64,000 nt of DNA, taken from contig NC_087062.1 of assembly GCF_963678635.1 (NCBI RefSeq), forward strand, positions 87,083,845 to 87,147,844, read 5' to 3'. Positions 1-10,716 of this stretch are shown one piece after another. This DNA comes from Symsagittifera roscoffensis. Lineage: Eukaryota > Xenacoelomorpha > Acoela > Convolutidae. Within the stretch, counting starts at the first letter, position 1; each line of letters begins with the position of its first letter. The notes beneath the pieces are model-generated. The model made no database searches and had not been told where the DNA came from. It worked only from the letters and a program-made list of their open reading frames with translations. The position numbers and the translations under genes were made by a program.

Positions 1-2
1 TG

Positions 3-536
3 GACTTGGGTTCTGCCTTCTGGCAGGTTCCTTTGCGGAAGAAGGATAGGGAAAAGACCGGTTTCGCGTGCGAATTGGGGTTGTACCAGTGGAAGAAGAT
101 GCCCTTCGGCTTGTGCAATGCAACAGCAACTTTTCATAGGCTGATGGCTCAGGCTTTGACAGGAGTGACCAAAAAGTACGGGAATCTCTTGATGTGCTAC
201 GTGGATGACGTAGTCATAGCGACACCGACCCTGGAGGATCACATTGATCGGCTCGATGAGGTCTTCGGATGTATGAAAAGAGCAGGCTTGAAATGCAAAC
301 CATCGAAATGTGAAATCCTTAGGGATTCGATCAAGTACCTGGGAAGAATGGTGGACAGGCATGGTGTGAGGCCAGATCCGGAAGCAGTAGAGGCTGTGCT
401 GACATGGAAGGCTCCGAGGACGGACACACAGCTAATGAGCTTCCTGGGGTTTGCCAATTATTACCGTGAATTCATTAAAGGATATGCGGACAAGGTGTAC
501 CCGATGCAGAAGCTGATGCGCAACAAAGGGAAATAG
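3..536 (+). pseudogene. pol: Reverse transcriptase domain of Ty3/gypsy pol (5'-truncated by window)
   Basis: RNA-directed DNA polymerase that copies the element's RNA in the cytoplasmic particle. The reading frame is open at the left edge, beginning in motif A with an Asp-Leu (codon at 3). Downstream are the MPFGLCNAT motif B region, the catalytic CYVDDVVIAT box (about nt 195-225), the LKCKPSKCEI primer-grip region and the FLGFANYYREFI motif typical of Ty3/gypsy RT. The frame is closed by a TAG at 534-536 inside the connection to RNase H. The same frame continues directly after it, so this is a single nonsense mutation and not a natural end. The clade within Ty3/gypsy cannot be set from this fragment. 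Confidence 0.9.
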
Positions 537-2639
537 TTCGAATGGAACGATGAGGCACAGGTTGCTTTCGAGAACATAAAGCGGGAACTGTGCGAAGCGC
601 CAGTGCTAGGCATGCCTACAGAAAAGGGCATGTATGTTCTCGACACAGACGCATCGGTGGTGGCCATCTCAGGAATCTTGCATCAAGAGCAAGAATGGAA
701 CGGAAGAACGGTTCTCCGACCCATTGCATACGGCAGCAAGGTCTTGAGTGACACAGAGATGAAATATGGCGCACCGAAAGCAGAAATGTTTGCAGTAGTC
801 ACCTTCGTGGAAAAGTACCGTGCATACTTGGGGAGCGCTCCCTTCAAGTTACGCGTGGACAACAGAGCGTTATCCTGGTTGAAAACCTACTCGATGGATC
901 AGAGTTATATTGGTAGATGGATAGTAAGATTGGATGGCTACCATATGATAATCGAACATAGGATGCGTGATAAACACCAGAATGCTGGCAGCCTCAGCAA
1001 GAAAACTGAGTTCTATGAAAGATTGGAGCAGAAGCAGGCCAATCAGGCGGAAATAAAAGAGGGATTCTCATTTCTGGACAAAGAAAGTTATGAAGCGCTT
1101 CCCTTAACGAGGTGGTTGGATAAGTCTGGACATCCAATTCCAGGACATCCTGAGTTACCAGTAGAGAAAGCAGCCGAGATAAAGATCCTGTCAAAGGAGG
1201 ACCCGATCCCGTTGGATTTATTGCTGCGCTCGAACCTGGTCCAGCAAGAACTCTCTCGCATGAATATAAACAGCCTCTCATTATTGGATAAAACGGTGCA
1301 AGTCACACCACAAGTGATGCGGATGCTGGGTGGATTGTTAGAAAGAGAAGTGACCAGAGATGACCCCGAGTGGACAGCAGCAGTGGCATCGCTAACAGTC
1401 AGAAAGAAAGTGAAGATCATGCCGTCCAGACGACAGCACGAAGAGAACGAGAGGGATTGTAGGACAATAGTTCAGCAACTAGTATCCTCAATACCCCAAG
1501 AGATTTTAACCAGTACTTCATACGGACAGAAAGAACAGGAGAGCGGCAAGCAAAAGAAAACCGTCACCTTTGTGGACCGGGATAAAGAGGGTGAAGTTGT
1601 AGAACAAAATCTGCTGCAAGACTATTTGTCCGGGGAGAAGGATAAGGAGAAAAACCAGCGATCACAAGATCAACACCCGGGACAAGTGAATTTGTCCGGG
1701 GAGTCCGAGATAGACGAGAAAATTCCTGATGAGAAACAGGACCTAGAGAACAAGGTTTTGTCCGGGGAGTTCAGATGGATGCGAAGAAAGCACAGACATG
1801 ATCTGGAGGAGAGCGCAGTCTCCAGCACAACCTCTTCGACGGATGATGATTCCCGAAACTCAGGAATGGACACCTATTCAGACAGGAACTCGAGTTCGGG
1901 ATCCGAACTGTCAGAACTAGCGATACACACGCTACTAGTGGAAACTCGGGCAAGGGACCTGGACAGAGAAGTGTACCAGGATCCTGACAGTGATCGCTAC
2001 CTTATACCAAGCGAAAGAGTCTTTGACAACGCAGCGGATGACTTAGAAACGATAGCGGTATCGAAACACTCGATAAGCCTGTTGCCGCAGAAAGAGGCAG
2101 TCAGGACTGATCTTCAACCGTTTCAGCAAGAAACACAACCGTTGGCGAAGATTTGGTGCGTTAAGATGGAAGAAGACACACATCAGCCCAACGAGCTGAA
2201 TAGTCAGATGAGGGTCATGAAGACGTACTTGAAGGCGAGATACAGACTCTCGGACCTTCTAAGAGCGCAGAGAAATGATCGCATGACAAGCAACCTGAAA
2301 AGGTGGATCGAGAATGGTTCTCCGGATAAAGGGGACCTCGAGGAAGATAGTTATCGCATCCTGAGACAATACTTCCTGCAGAAGGAAGGGAGGTTATATT
2401 TGAACAAGGACGGGATTGTGGCTTGCAAAAGAAGGGAGGAAGACAGAGTCCTATACAAGTATAACGCGATAGTATTACCGCAACTCTATCAGACAGAACT
2501 TTTATTCAGGTCACATGATCAAATAGGCCATCAGGGGATCGACAAAGTATATCAGAGGATCCTGAAGCGCTGGGATGAAAAAGGCATGCGAGAAATGGGT
2601 GACAGCATGTCTGTCATGCCAACAGGTCAAGGATCCTAG
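537..2639 (+). pseudogene. pol: RNase H domain, long acidic linker and start of integrase zinc finger
   Basis: Continues the RT frame after the TAG at 534. RNase H: TDAS at about nt 647, EMFAVV at about 783 and DNRALSWL at about 859 supply acidic catalytic residues. The last conserved acid, normally Asp in an H-x-N-A-D context, reads HQNAGSLS here (Gly), so RNase H is probably dead. A linker of about 450 residues follows, far longer than usual between RNase H and integrase. It is rich in Glu, Asp, Ser and Lys and holds three LSGE boxes spaced exactly 22 residues apart. Near nt 2510 the integrase HHCC finger begins (H-x4-H visible), but the CxxC half lies in another frame (Cys codons at 2608 and 2617), and this frame ends at TAG 2637. 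Confidence 0.85.
1625..1769 (+). repeat. 13-base motif repeated at exact 66-base spacing in the pol linker
   Basis: TTTGTCCGGGGAG occurs at 1625-1637, 1691-1703 and 1757-1769, i.e. with a period of exactly 66 bases. The sequence between copies has diverged, while the 13 bases are identical and encode LSGE each time. The same 13-mer recurs at 4233-4245 in a different reading frame, and 11 bases of it (TGTCCGGGGAG) recur at 14957-14967 in the 3' tail. Confidence 0.85.
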
Positions 2640-4856
2640 GAAGTTGCGATTCCTTTACAATCGATCGAGTCGTCTGAATTCAACGAGGTGGTGCAAATAG
2701 ATCACCAAAAGATGTGCATGACAGACAATGGTTACAATCAGGTGCTGGTCATGATAGATCATTTTACGAAGTATGCAGAGGCCGTGCCCTGCATAACTGC
2801 CTCGGCGGAAGAGACATGCGACCACCTGATCAATACATGGATAGCAAAACATGGTTGTCCGATGACGTTTCAATCGGACAATGGAACAGCTTTCGTAGGA
2901 GAGCTTACGAAAGAGCTTATGAGACGCTCACAGGTCGCTCAGGCTCACTCCACGACATACCACCCTCAGACGAATGGCTTAGTGGAAAGACAGAATAGGA
3001 CGTTAGTGTCGATGCTGAGAGTATATTGTTCCAGGTATATGACCGATTGGGACAGATACCTTCCACAGGTGATGGGGGCATATAATAGCACGCAACACTC
3101 CACCACTGGAGTCAGTCCACACATGATGCTAACTGGACACGAAAAGTCTTTACCCTTAACCTTCTTCTACCCAGAATTAGAGGGAAAGAAAACGTCCCCA
3201 CAGGTCTACGTGAGGGATGTGATCAGACGCCAACAGGAGTTGAACGATTTGTGTAGACGAAACACTCAACAGGCACAGGCAAGGCAGAGGAAAAGATTCG
3301 ACAAGAAAGCAGCTGGTGCAAAGGCTTACTCGGTGGGAGACTACGTATGGGTATTTCAGAACGTTATACCACCGAAAGGGACAGAGAAGCTTCTAAAGAA
3401 GTGGAGGGGACCCTGCATGATTACAGAGGTGCACCAAGAGGGACGCTTTTATAGACTGAGTACTGGCCGAGCCGCCCACTACGAGAACATCAAGCCACAC
3501 AATCCATCGACAGAAGACTGGTGTATACCTGCAGACATGGAAGAAGGGGATTATCTAATGATGGATCCTGCTTGTGAGGTCAATGAAAAGGGCACCTGGG
3601 AGAAGAACGATGGAAGCGAAGTCGTAGAGGAAGGTACGGATACACCATTGGACCTGGATCCAAACGAACAGATCGAAGCGGACGATGAAACCTTACCCTA
3701 CGCAGAAGAGGATTGGCAGGATACCGAACAGATAGAGGTTCCCAAGAACTTGGAACCAGATCTTCCGTTCACGATGCAGACTCGTCAGGAGGACGGGATG
3801 AGATCAAGAAAGAAATACAATCCTTACGGTGACGACTTTGTAGTGGATAAGATAGATCTAAAGAAAATAATGGAGGAAGTAGTGGGTTTAGAAGAAATAA
3901 CTGTGTCACAAGACATTGACATAGTCGATGATCACAACGATGAGTGGGTTGACGACTGGTCGAAACCCGAGGTAGAATTTGACGATGAGCAACAGCAGTC
4001 ATATGAACAAGACCAGACGAACCTGCGTGTCTTAGAGTGGCTGAATGAAACGACCTCGGATCCAGAGGAGACCAGCGTCACGATTCAAGACGTAGATCGT
4101 GAAAGCATGAAATACATCAAGACTGAACGAGATGATCCTTCCTGGGCTGCCCAGGAAGGACGATTACTCATTCCAGCTTCTAACCTTGACTTGATACCCG
4201 GTATGCGATCGACGGGGACGTCGATGGATATTTTTGTCCGGGGAGTGGGGGTAGGACTTACCCACACTGAAAACTTGATAATAAAAAAATTAAGAATAGC
4301 AAAAGAAACAGGAGACTTAGAAGCAGAAACAGGCGAAGAACCTAAGAAACCTGACATAGGCAGGGTAGTTGAGTCATATTTTAATTTACCAAATGAATAT
4401 TCTAGTAACATAATACTAACAGACAGTGATTTCATACTCACAAACAGAACATGTGCGATAGCATTCACCGCAGACATGAGGTTTAGGACGGCGCTAGCGG
4501 CAGATTTTAAGAGGGAATACAAAAACGTGGAATTCCTTTGGAAGCAAAGACCAGGGATAGGGGGCGTAGCAGCCTTACCTCCGGCGGTGTCGCAGATACC
4601 GGGAAAGTACTTATGCTTCTTGGTAACGAGGGCGACAGAGAAGCAGCACGTGGACCCAGAAAACCTAGTCTTGTCTTTGACGAGGCTGAGGGACTTCCTT
4701 GTGGAAATGGACGTGAAGGAGCTCTCGCTTCCAGTGTACGATCCAAATAGAGGAAGACTGCATCCTCGGGAATTGTACGCGCTTGTACACGTGATATTCT
4801 CTGATACGAACATACAAGTGTATCTACATAAGAAATATTACTTAAGTATAGGCTGA
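2640..4856 (+). pseudogene. pol: Integrase core, GPY/F-like module and C-terminal TARG1-like macro domain
   Basis: Same frame as the preceding segment after its TAG. Integrase (DDE strand transferase that inserts the cDNA): VQIDH (about nt 2691), FQSDNG (about 2868) and GLVERQNRTL (about 2980) supply the D, D, E triad. A GPY/F-like module lies around nt 3330-3500 (VGDYVWV, KKWRGPCMI, HYENIKPH). About 230 acidic residues follow. A compact domain then spans about nt 4390-4850, with TNRTCAIAFTADMRF, KYLCFLVTR, ELSLPVYDPNRGRL and ELYALVHVIF. Its motif order matches TARG1/OARD1-type macro domains (ADP-ribose binding or ADP-ribosyl hydrolysis), including an Asp in the PVYDPNRG loop where the family has its catalytic Asp region. 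Ends at TGA 4854. The macro call rests on pattern memory, with moderate certainty. Confidence 0.8.
4233..4245 (+). promoter_or_regulatory. Fourth copy of the TTTGTCCGGGGAG motif, in another frame
   Basis: Identical to the three linker copies but read as Phe-Val-Arg-Gly-Val in the pol frame, so peptide constraint does not explain its identity. A role as a binding site in DNA or RNA is an inference. Confidence 0.4.
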
Positions 4857-5257
4857 GTGATGTGCGAGAGGGTGTTAGGCCAAAGACCAAGTTGCATGTA
4901 ATATGTGATATGTGTGTTATGTCATGTTATGTTATGTGTTAGGTTATTAAGATCATGGGTAAGTAGGGGTTAGTTACCATGAACAACTAGATGACAATCT
5001 TGGGAATAGATCCAAAATTTGGACTGTCCAATCTTAGGTCGAATTCCAAAATTTTAGAAACCAATTGATTTTAATAAATTTTAGGATAAATATCTTTTTA
5101 TCTGAACTGTTTTTAAGCAAATTTTAACGATATATGTTAAGGTGAAACTGACAAGTGTGACATTCGTGATTTCTTTTCTAGATCCTGATTGATCATTTAA
5201 TTGCTCATTTGAGTCAAAACTTGAAATCGAAATCAAATCAAACTTGGAAAGAACAGT
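4857..5257 (+). other. Non-coding spacer between pol and frame A, with candidate splice acceptor
   Basis: No open frame. It holds a TG/TATG-rich simple stretch (about 4896-4945), then AT-rich sequence. A pyrimidine-rich tract ending TTTCTTTTCTAG (to 5181) lies 76 bases before the ATG at 5258 and looks like a 3' splice site. This would fit expression of the downstream frames from a spliced RNA, as for env-type genes in other LTR elements. No promoter is recognisable. Confidence 0.4.
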
Positions 5258-6034
5258 ATGGACAATTTCAACCTGGATGAATTGATGGACCTGGCAGAGG
5301 CATATGTAGGACCGATGGTAGATTCGATCTATCGTCGGCTGATCGAACGAGACTTCGCTCTGGAGGACCCAGAGGTGGTCATGTTGCTGACCGCCCTAAT
5401 CAACATCTTGGGGCACGACAACCGTGGGGACCGCCCCACGGAAGTCCTGTTGATGGCAGCATATGGAGAAAGAGGAGTACTAGACCGCCCGAACTTGAGA
5501 GTGATGAGGTGGAGAAACGGGGCTCTCTCAGGGAGTGACTTGGCGAATGAGCCTGGATTGGGAAGTTCTAGGACTTACCAACCAGGTGAGATGCCAATGC
5601 CCTCTAAGCCTAAACCTGGGCTGACGAGAATGCATCGGGAGATGAACAGCGAGGCGACCTCGTCTGGTTCACCACTGAGAGCAGCTGTGCCACCAAAAAG
5701 GGCGAAAGTAACACAGAAGGTTCAGACGAACCAAACCATACAAGATCTGGACGAGATGAACGATCAGCTGAAAAGTACGGAGAAGGAGTTAGACGATATG
5801 ACGAAGACCATGCTGGCAATGGAGGAAGACCGGGACATGTGGAGAAAGTTGTTTGAAGACTGCAACAAAAAGCAGGGTCAAGAGATCGAACGCTTAAGGC
5901 AGGAACACAAAGAGCGATCGGAGCAGGCGGCGTTGACAACGGCCATTGAGAAAGTGATACCTGCAAGGGATAATCCTCGTGGGCAGTCCCCGATGGAGCT
6001 CTTGACACCTCGAGAAATGAGTCAAACAACTTAG
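5258..6034 (+). pseudogene. Frame A segment 1: helical N-terminus with coiled coil
   Basis: Start chosen at ATG 5258, the first after the candidate splice acceptor and followed at once by a long open frame. The first 90 residues are predicted helical (MDNFNLDELMDLAEAY onward). A Pro/Ser-rich stretch with basic residues follows, then a heptad-like acidic and basic segment from about residue 165 (DLDEMNDQLKSTEKELDDM through ERLRQEHKERSEQ), a good coiled coil. TAG at 6032 stops it, but the same frame reads on without shift, so I treat this as one nonsense change in a longer protein; readthrough cannot be excluded. The coiled coil suggests self-assembly, perhaps a structural or gag-like role, but no capsid signature or zinc knuckle is seen. 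Confidence 0.6.
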
Positions 6035-6844
6035 ACACGGCTTCCAGCAGAGACGAACCGAGTAACAATCCCGGATCCTAGTGACACCTTGGGTGATCCC
6101 GTCGTAGAACAGACAGTGAGAAAACTGATAGAGACAGCTGGACGATTGGTCGCTAACAAGAATGCACCAGGTTCCGGGGTGAATGCACCCTATGGAACGA
6201 TTGACGATACGGGCAGAGTACAACTCTCCCAGACAGTGATCAGACAAGGGATAAGTAACGTGACACCACTCATGGGGAGCTCGAGAATCCCAGAGAGGAA
6301 AGTACGGAAGATGCCAGCGAAGAAAGTGTCTCGTATAATAGACGTGCAGAAGAATAATCAATTGAAGTATAATTTCACGGGAGTTCCGGAGACAGATCCG
6401 AGAGCCTGCTTCAATCGAGCTACCTGGAGCCCGGCTGTGAACCTGCAGCAACCACCACTCGGGACATCTCACCTGATATTGGGAGACAGCTTAGTCAGAG
6501 TGCTGTCGAATTTTAGGACCTCATGGGTCACCACGATGATGGCCTTTGGAGGCGCGACGATAGCCCAATTATATCGGATGGTGGAACTGATGAATCCAAG
6601 GAAGATTCCCAATGTGATGATCTTAGTTGGGACGAATGACATCTCCAGAGGATCAGACGAGCAGGAAGCACTGTGGGAGTCAATGATGGTGTGTTTGTTC
6701 ACTACCCTCTGGCAGAAGTTCAGTTGCGCGGTACTGACCGTTTGCACTGTGCCAATGAATACGAGAAGCCTGACAGCATCAGGAAGGAGGCACAACGAAG
6801 GAGTCATGAGATGGAACAAGATCTTGAGGAACATAGCAAATTGA
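6035..6844 (+). pseudogene. Frame A segment 2: SGNH/GDSL-type hydrolase domain, N-terminal part
   Basis: Same frame as segment 1. A basic linker (RKVRKMPAKK) precedes a domain with SGNH hydrolase blocks in order. Block I is ILGDSLVRVL with the nucleophile Ser (about nt 6477-6505). Block II is the Gly of MAFGGATIAQL (about 6535). Block III is ILVGTNDISRG with the Asn (about 6622-6652). The frame is cut by TGA at 6842, just before block V, which lies in the next segment in the same frame. SGNH proteins are esterases or acyl hydrolases. An esterase-like domain is known in ORF1 of some CR1-type LINEs, but I know of no standard Ty3/gypsy layout with one after integrase. The substrate is unknown. 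Confidence 0.75.
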
Positions 6845-8266
6845 AATGCCGGAAGGATGATCCTCATGGACATTGAACATGAATTGAGAGCCATGGATCA
6901 AGCCAGACTGACCACAGATGGCATCCACTTCGACAGTATCGAAGGACAAGCTAGGTTGAATCGAGTCTTCCAAGAACGGTTGGATGAGCTGGAAGCAGAA
7001 CTCTTTGACACAGGAACGCTGAAGGAAGAGGGAACGGCGAGTGATGCGGTAATTACCACCTTTGTGCCTCCTAGCCTGGAAACACGCCTGGGTACGGTCC
7101 CAGCCGTCACGAATTACCGACAACAAAGCTCCAGCGAACCAGGTCGAAGAACAGACGTGCAGGATCGGTTGGGAGAAGCACCGATGAGGAGGACAATTCA
7201 TCCTAGGAGAAGGATAGGACCTGTCAACCAACCAATCGAAGAAGTAGCAGGCACATCTAGATCGGACACTAGATCGGAGACGACGAGTACCAGTCGAGAG
7301 GAAAGACCGAGCAGAGGCTCATTGTTGTGGTCGCGATCCATACCATCTCCTTGGCATATATACAAAGACGAACTAATGAAGCTGGACCTACAGAGAGTAA
7401 GCTTCATCGAAGATGCAAGGAGGATGCTGAATGCAGCGACGCTATCCGTCAGCAGATTGTACTCGTTAACCGGCGTAGACTGGTTGATAGCCGCTAGCAT
7501 AAATTTCAGCTCCACGACGGCCTTGAGATTTGCTGATTTGGAGGGACTGCCCTCTAACAACACGATGGGACCAGTGAATGCGAGACCGTTGCAAGATGTG
7601 AGGTTGAACCATGATGAGGGGAATCGTGAAGAGAGACCAGGAAGATTCCTGACGGCGAGAGCACCGATTGGACAACACGTGAAGATATTCAGGCAGCTGA
7701 CGACACCACCTGGTCATGTGAAGGAGAGAGTGTACCCAAAACTAGTGAACCAAGATGGTGATGCCCAGAGATATGGCGGATTGACAGCGATAAAGAAAGA
7801 TGAGACCATCTTCGCCGCCTATGACAAAGCAGAAATGAGGAAGGCCAAAATCATGGTAGTAGCGAATTCAGAGTTCGTGTACACCTCCAAGTCTTTTTTT
7901 TGGCCGGACGTCATAATGTTGGCTGCGGTTGACCTAGACCTATTGCAATCAGTGTCTTTGGCTATAGGGGTACAAAGGCAGACAGAAATGAACCCAATTA
8001 CGATTGTGTTTGCTGGCATCAATGACCATCTACGCAGTAGAGGTTTTCTGAGCAGGCTCAGAGATCCTGCAACAGCAGAAAACGCAGTATGGCCAGCGAT
8101 AAAAGACATCCTGGAGTCGATGGGTGAAGTGGTGGATGCGACGAAGGAGGGATCATTCAATAAAGTGACGTTGAGAGTAGTATTTGCGTTGTCTCCGGGA
8201 TATGCACATCTCCCGGATGGACTGAAATTTGTGTATGCAATGGTAGCCTTACTTTCGGAAGGATGA
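6845..8266 (+). pseudogene. Frame A segment 3: end of SGNH domain and a possible second SGNH-like domain
   Basis: Continues without frame change after TGA 6842. It opens with block V of the hydrolase (TTDGIHFDS, about nt 6911-6937), supplying the Asp and His of the triad. A Ser/Arg/Thr-rich linker follows, then a globular stretch. In it, KIMVVANSEF (about 7848), FAGINDHL (about 8010) and FALSPGYAHLP (about 8190) are spaced like blocks I, III and a later strand of another SGNH fold, but the GDS signature is replaced by ANSE, so a second domain, if real, may be inactive. A run of eight T at about 7892-7900 lies inside codons. TGA at 8264 interrupts the frame, which again continues. The second-domain call is weak. 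Confidence 0.6.
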
Positions 8267-9865
8267 TATGCTGTGATCATATCAGCCCCGAATCGCATGA
8301 TAGAAATGGAGAACCTGAGGCCACTTAAGGCTGAACTGCCTGCAGTATGGTCAGATATCTCAAACGCGATGAGAGGATTCAAGGACCACGCGCTACACAT
8401 GTTAGTGTTGGACGAAACGCTGGGGTTGGAACTGTCCAACTTCAGTCGGCAACTCAAACTGAAACCAGGAATAGATGACGACCATCGAGTGATCACGGCA
8501 ATGTCCAACGACTTGTGGTTCCGAGCAATGGAAGTAGCGAGTGAAGACACGAGAAGAAAGAATTCACTGGAGACGAGAGCTCATCTGGAGGCGATGGTTC
8601 TGAGAACCAAGCCGGAAGCAAACCAGTGGCTACACCTGAATCCTAGAGTAGCGGCATTGGGTGCAGATGCTTATCAGCAAGGCCCAGTAATGATCACTAA
8701 GATACACGCCTACTTGTTGAAGGAGGTGAACCTGGCGGAAAATGCCGGAGAAAAGACAGCTGAGTTCGTGAACAGAATGTGTCAGATTACTCTGGAAACC
8801 TTCTGGACCCAGGAAGTGAAGGGACAGCAGGGATTTGAAAGGACAGACAGCATGGTAGAAGGGTTGGGAGCCGGATGGACCGCGTCCTTCTTGGCAAAAG
8901 TTTACCCGAAAGTCTCGCACTATTTGATAAAGGAATTCCTCCAAGCAGTAGTGAAAGTATCGATAGTGGAATTAATAGCCTTGTTCGTGACCTTCGGAGC
9001 GGAGAGTTTCGTGAAAGGACCGTTGATACTGCTTACGGATGGAATAAAGAACCTGCGACCAGACGGACTTCTGACATTGATCGCAATAACCCACGGAAAC
9101 TTGGGAGGACTAATGAAACTGGCACGCTGTCCAGAGCAGATGAAAGAGAGAGTGAGGAACCTGGATATGAAGAAATCCACGGACTCGTGGAACAAAATAA
9201 GAGACCTGAGACACACTCTTATCCAATATCTCTTGCAGCAAAATCGTTTTGGAACCGGAGAAGACGAGACAATTGAAAGAGAGGAAGATGTTAGACGATA
9301 TGTTGGAGGCATGCCGCTATTAACAGATTTGAGCTTAGCTATGAGAACCGATCCCTTGGCGCTGATCAGAGGAGTCACGGAGTTCGTGACAGTGATCTAT
9401 GGACCAGCAGTCACGTTTGCGTTCCCTGATGTTAAAGTGGGAGCATATAGGAGGTCGGTGCTGCACCTGAACCTCATATCGGCAGTGGACGGTAGTACAC
9501 TGAATTGGTGTGAGCAGAACACATTGCGGGAGCTCATGAGTGAAGATCTGTTGTTTGCGAAGATATCAGAGCCAGAAATGACGATCATCAATTTTGACGA
9601 TCACTTCCGTGACCGCATGGGAGAAGTAGAAAGAGGACACATCGAGGTGTTTCCAAAGCTTTGGAATCTGAGACCCTATGACAAAACGAATGGTGAAATA
9701 ACCAGAGTGCCTCGTCTCACTGCAGCATACCACAAGGTGAGAGAAGAAACGAAGGACTGGGGCGATTACAAGAAGCTACCGGAGGCAATCCCTGAATTCC
9801 CTATAATAAGAAGGATGTTGCTCGGAGCAGGTTCAGAGCATTCGAAACCAATGAAAGGAGAATAG
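8267..9865 (+). pseudogene. Frame A segment 4: unrecognised largely helical C-terminal region
   Basis: Same frame after TGA 8264, about 530 residues, ending at TAG 9863. I recognise no family. The segment is mostly amphipathic helix with few cysteines and no clear signal peptide. A hydrophobic stretch (FLQAVVKVSIVELIALFVTF) is interrupted by charge and is not a convincing membrane span. Asp/His-rich spots DDDHRV and INFDDHFRD could bind metal but match no motif I know. Frame B begins 18 bases after the stop in the -1 frame. The -1 frame is open from about 9796, giving a 70-base overlap, but no canonical slippery heptamer is evident there. Confidence 0.55.
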
Positions 9866-9882
9866 GGAATTTCGTGGGAACG

Positions 9883-10716
9883 ATGGATCCATACTTCGTA
9901 GGGAGAAATGCCGCCGTGTTACAGTATACACGATTTGCGTACACGGATCAGGCGACGAGAAGGCGAATAAGCAACGCCGCTACTCCCAAGCCTGGAAGAT
10001 TTGATGAGGAATGGAAGGGACTAGGCTTAGCTCCGATGAGAAAAAGAGGCAGGACCGAATTGCCTGAAGCCTCATTAATCCTGACCAGTGTGAAAAAGGA
10101 GATGAAAGTAGGAGGGATATTGCAGACAAGAACCTTCCTAGCACCCTTCGGCTGTGAAGAAATCAAAGTGGTCCATGGAGAAGAGGAAGATAAATCGGCC
10201 GGTACATTGCTCATGCCGAGATTCCAGGAAGAAGCCGACAATGACGAACAAGGACCATCGAGCTCGAATAAGGATAAGTCAGAAGGAGATGACGGACAGG
10301 GTGGAAGCCGTCAGACTGAAGAACCCATGCAACAAGATCAAGCTGGTGGGGAAGACGACAGGGCATCGACAGGAGGAACATCCAGCCTGGATTTCAATAT
10401 CTTCAGTGATCTTGAGAATAATGCAGACACGTTGGAAACGACTGAGCCAGCGGATGAAGGCATCTCGACACTGGAACCTCCGTCAGCCTTTGAGGAAATG
10501 AAACGGAATTTGCCGGAGAGCAGCTCTCCTGGCAATTCAAGAAATAACGACCAGAGAATCCTCATGGAATCACCTCGGTGGAGAAGAATAGAGGCCTCAG
10601 CCATAGTACCTTTCTTGGGAACGCTGCCCGAAGAGGAATGGGAAGTACATCACCGAGACCACGAGAGTAGGACGGGATGTAAGCTGGACAGAGTGGCGTT
10701 TATGGAAGAAGTCTGA
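9883..10716 (+). pseudogene. Frame B segment 1: acidic, probably disordered protein
   Basis: Start chosen at ATG 9883 (context AACGATGG), 18 bases after the end of frame A. About 277 residues. The first 110 hold basic patches (ATRRRIS, MRKRGR). From about residue 110 the protein is dominated by Glu, Asp, Ser, Gly and Gln (QGPSSSNKDKSEGDDGQGG and similar), typical of disorder. TGA at 10714 interrupts the frame, and the following 1143-residue segment is in the same frame. TGA in the three cases at 6842, 8264 and 10714 could derive from CGA by CpG deamination. No known domain. Confidence 0.5.

Noticed and set aside
1088-1420. Minus-strand open frames inside the pol and frame A/B regions
   Set aside because: They lie opposite long sense frames with clear domains and have no domain of their own; they are shadows of low-stop composition.
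8936-9050. Envelope-like membrane segment in frame A
   Set aside because: The hydrophobic stretch is broken by charged residues, and no signal peptide, furin site or fusion peptide pattern accompanies it.
9796-9875. Programmed -1 frameshift between frames A and B
   Set aside because: The overlap exists, but no slippery heptamer or following pseudoknot is evident, and frame B has its own ATG at 9883 in a good context.
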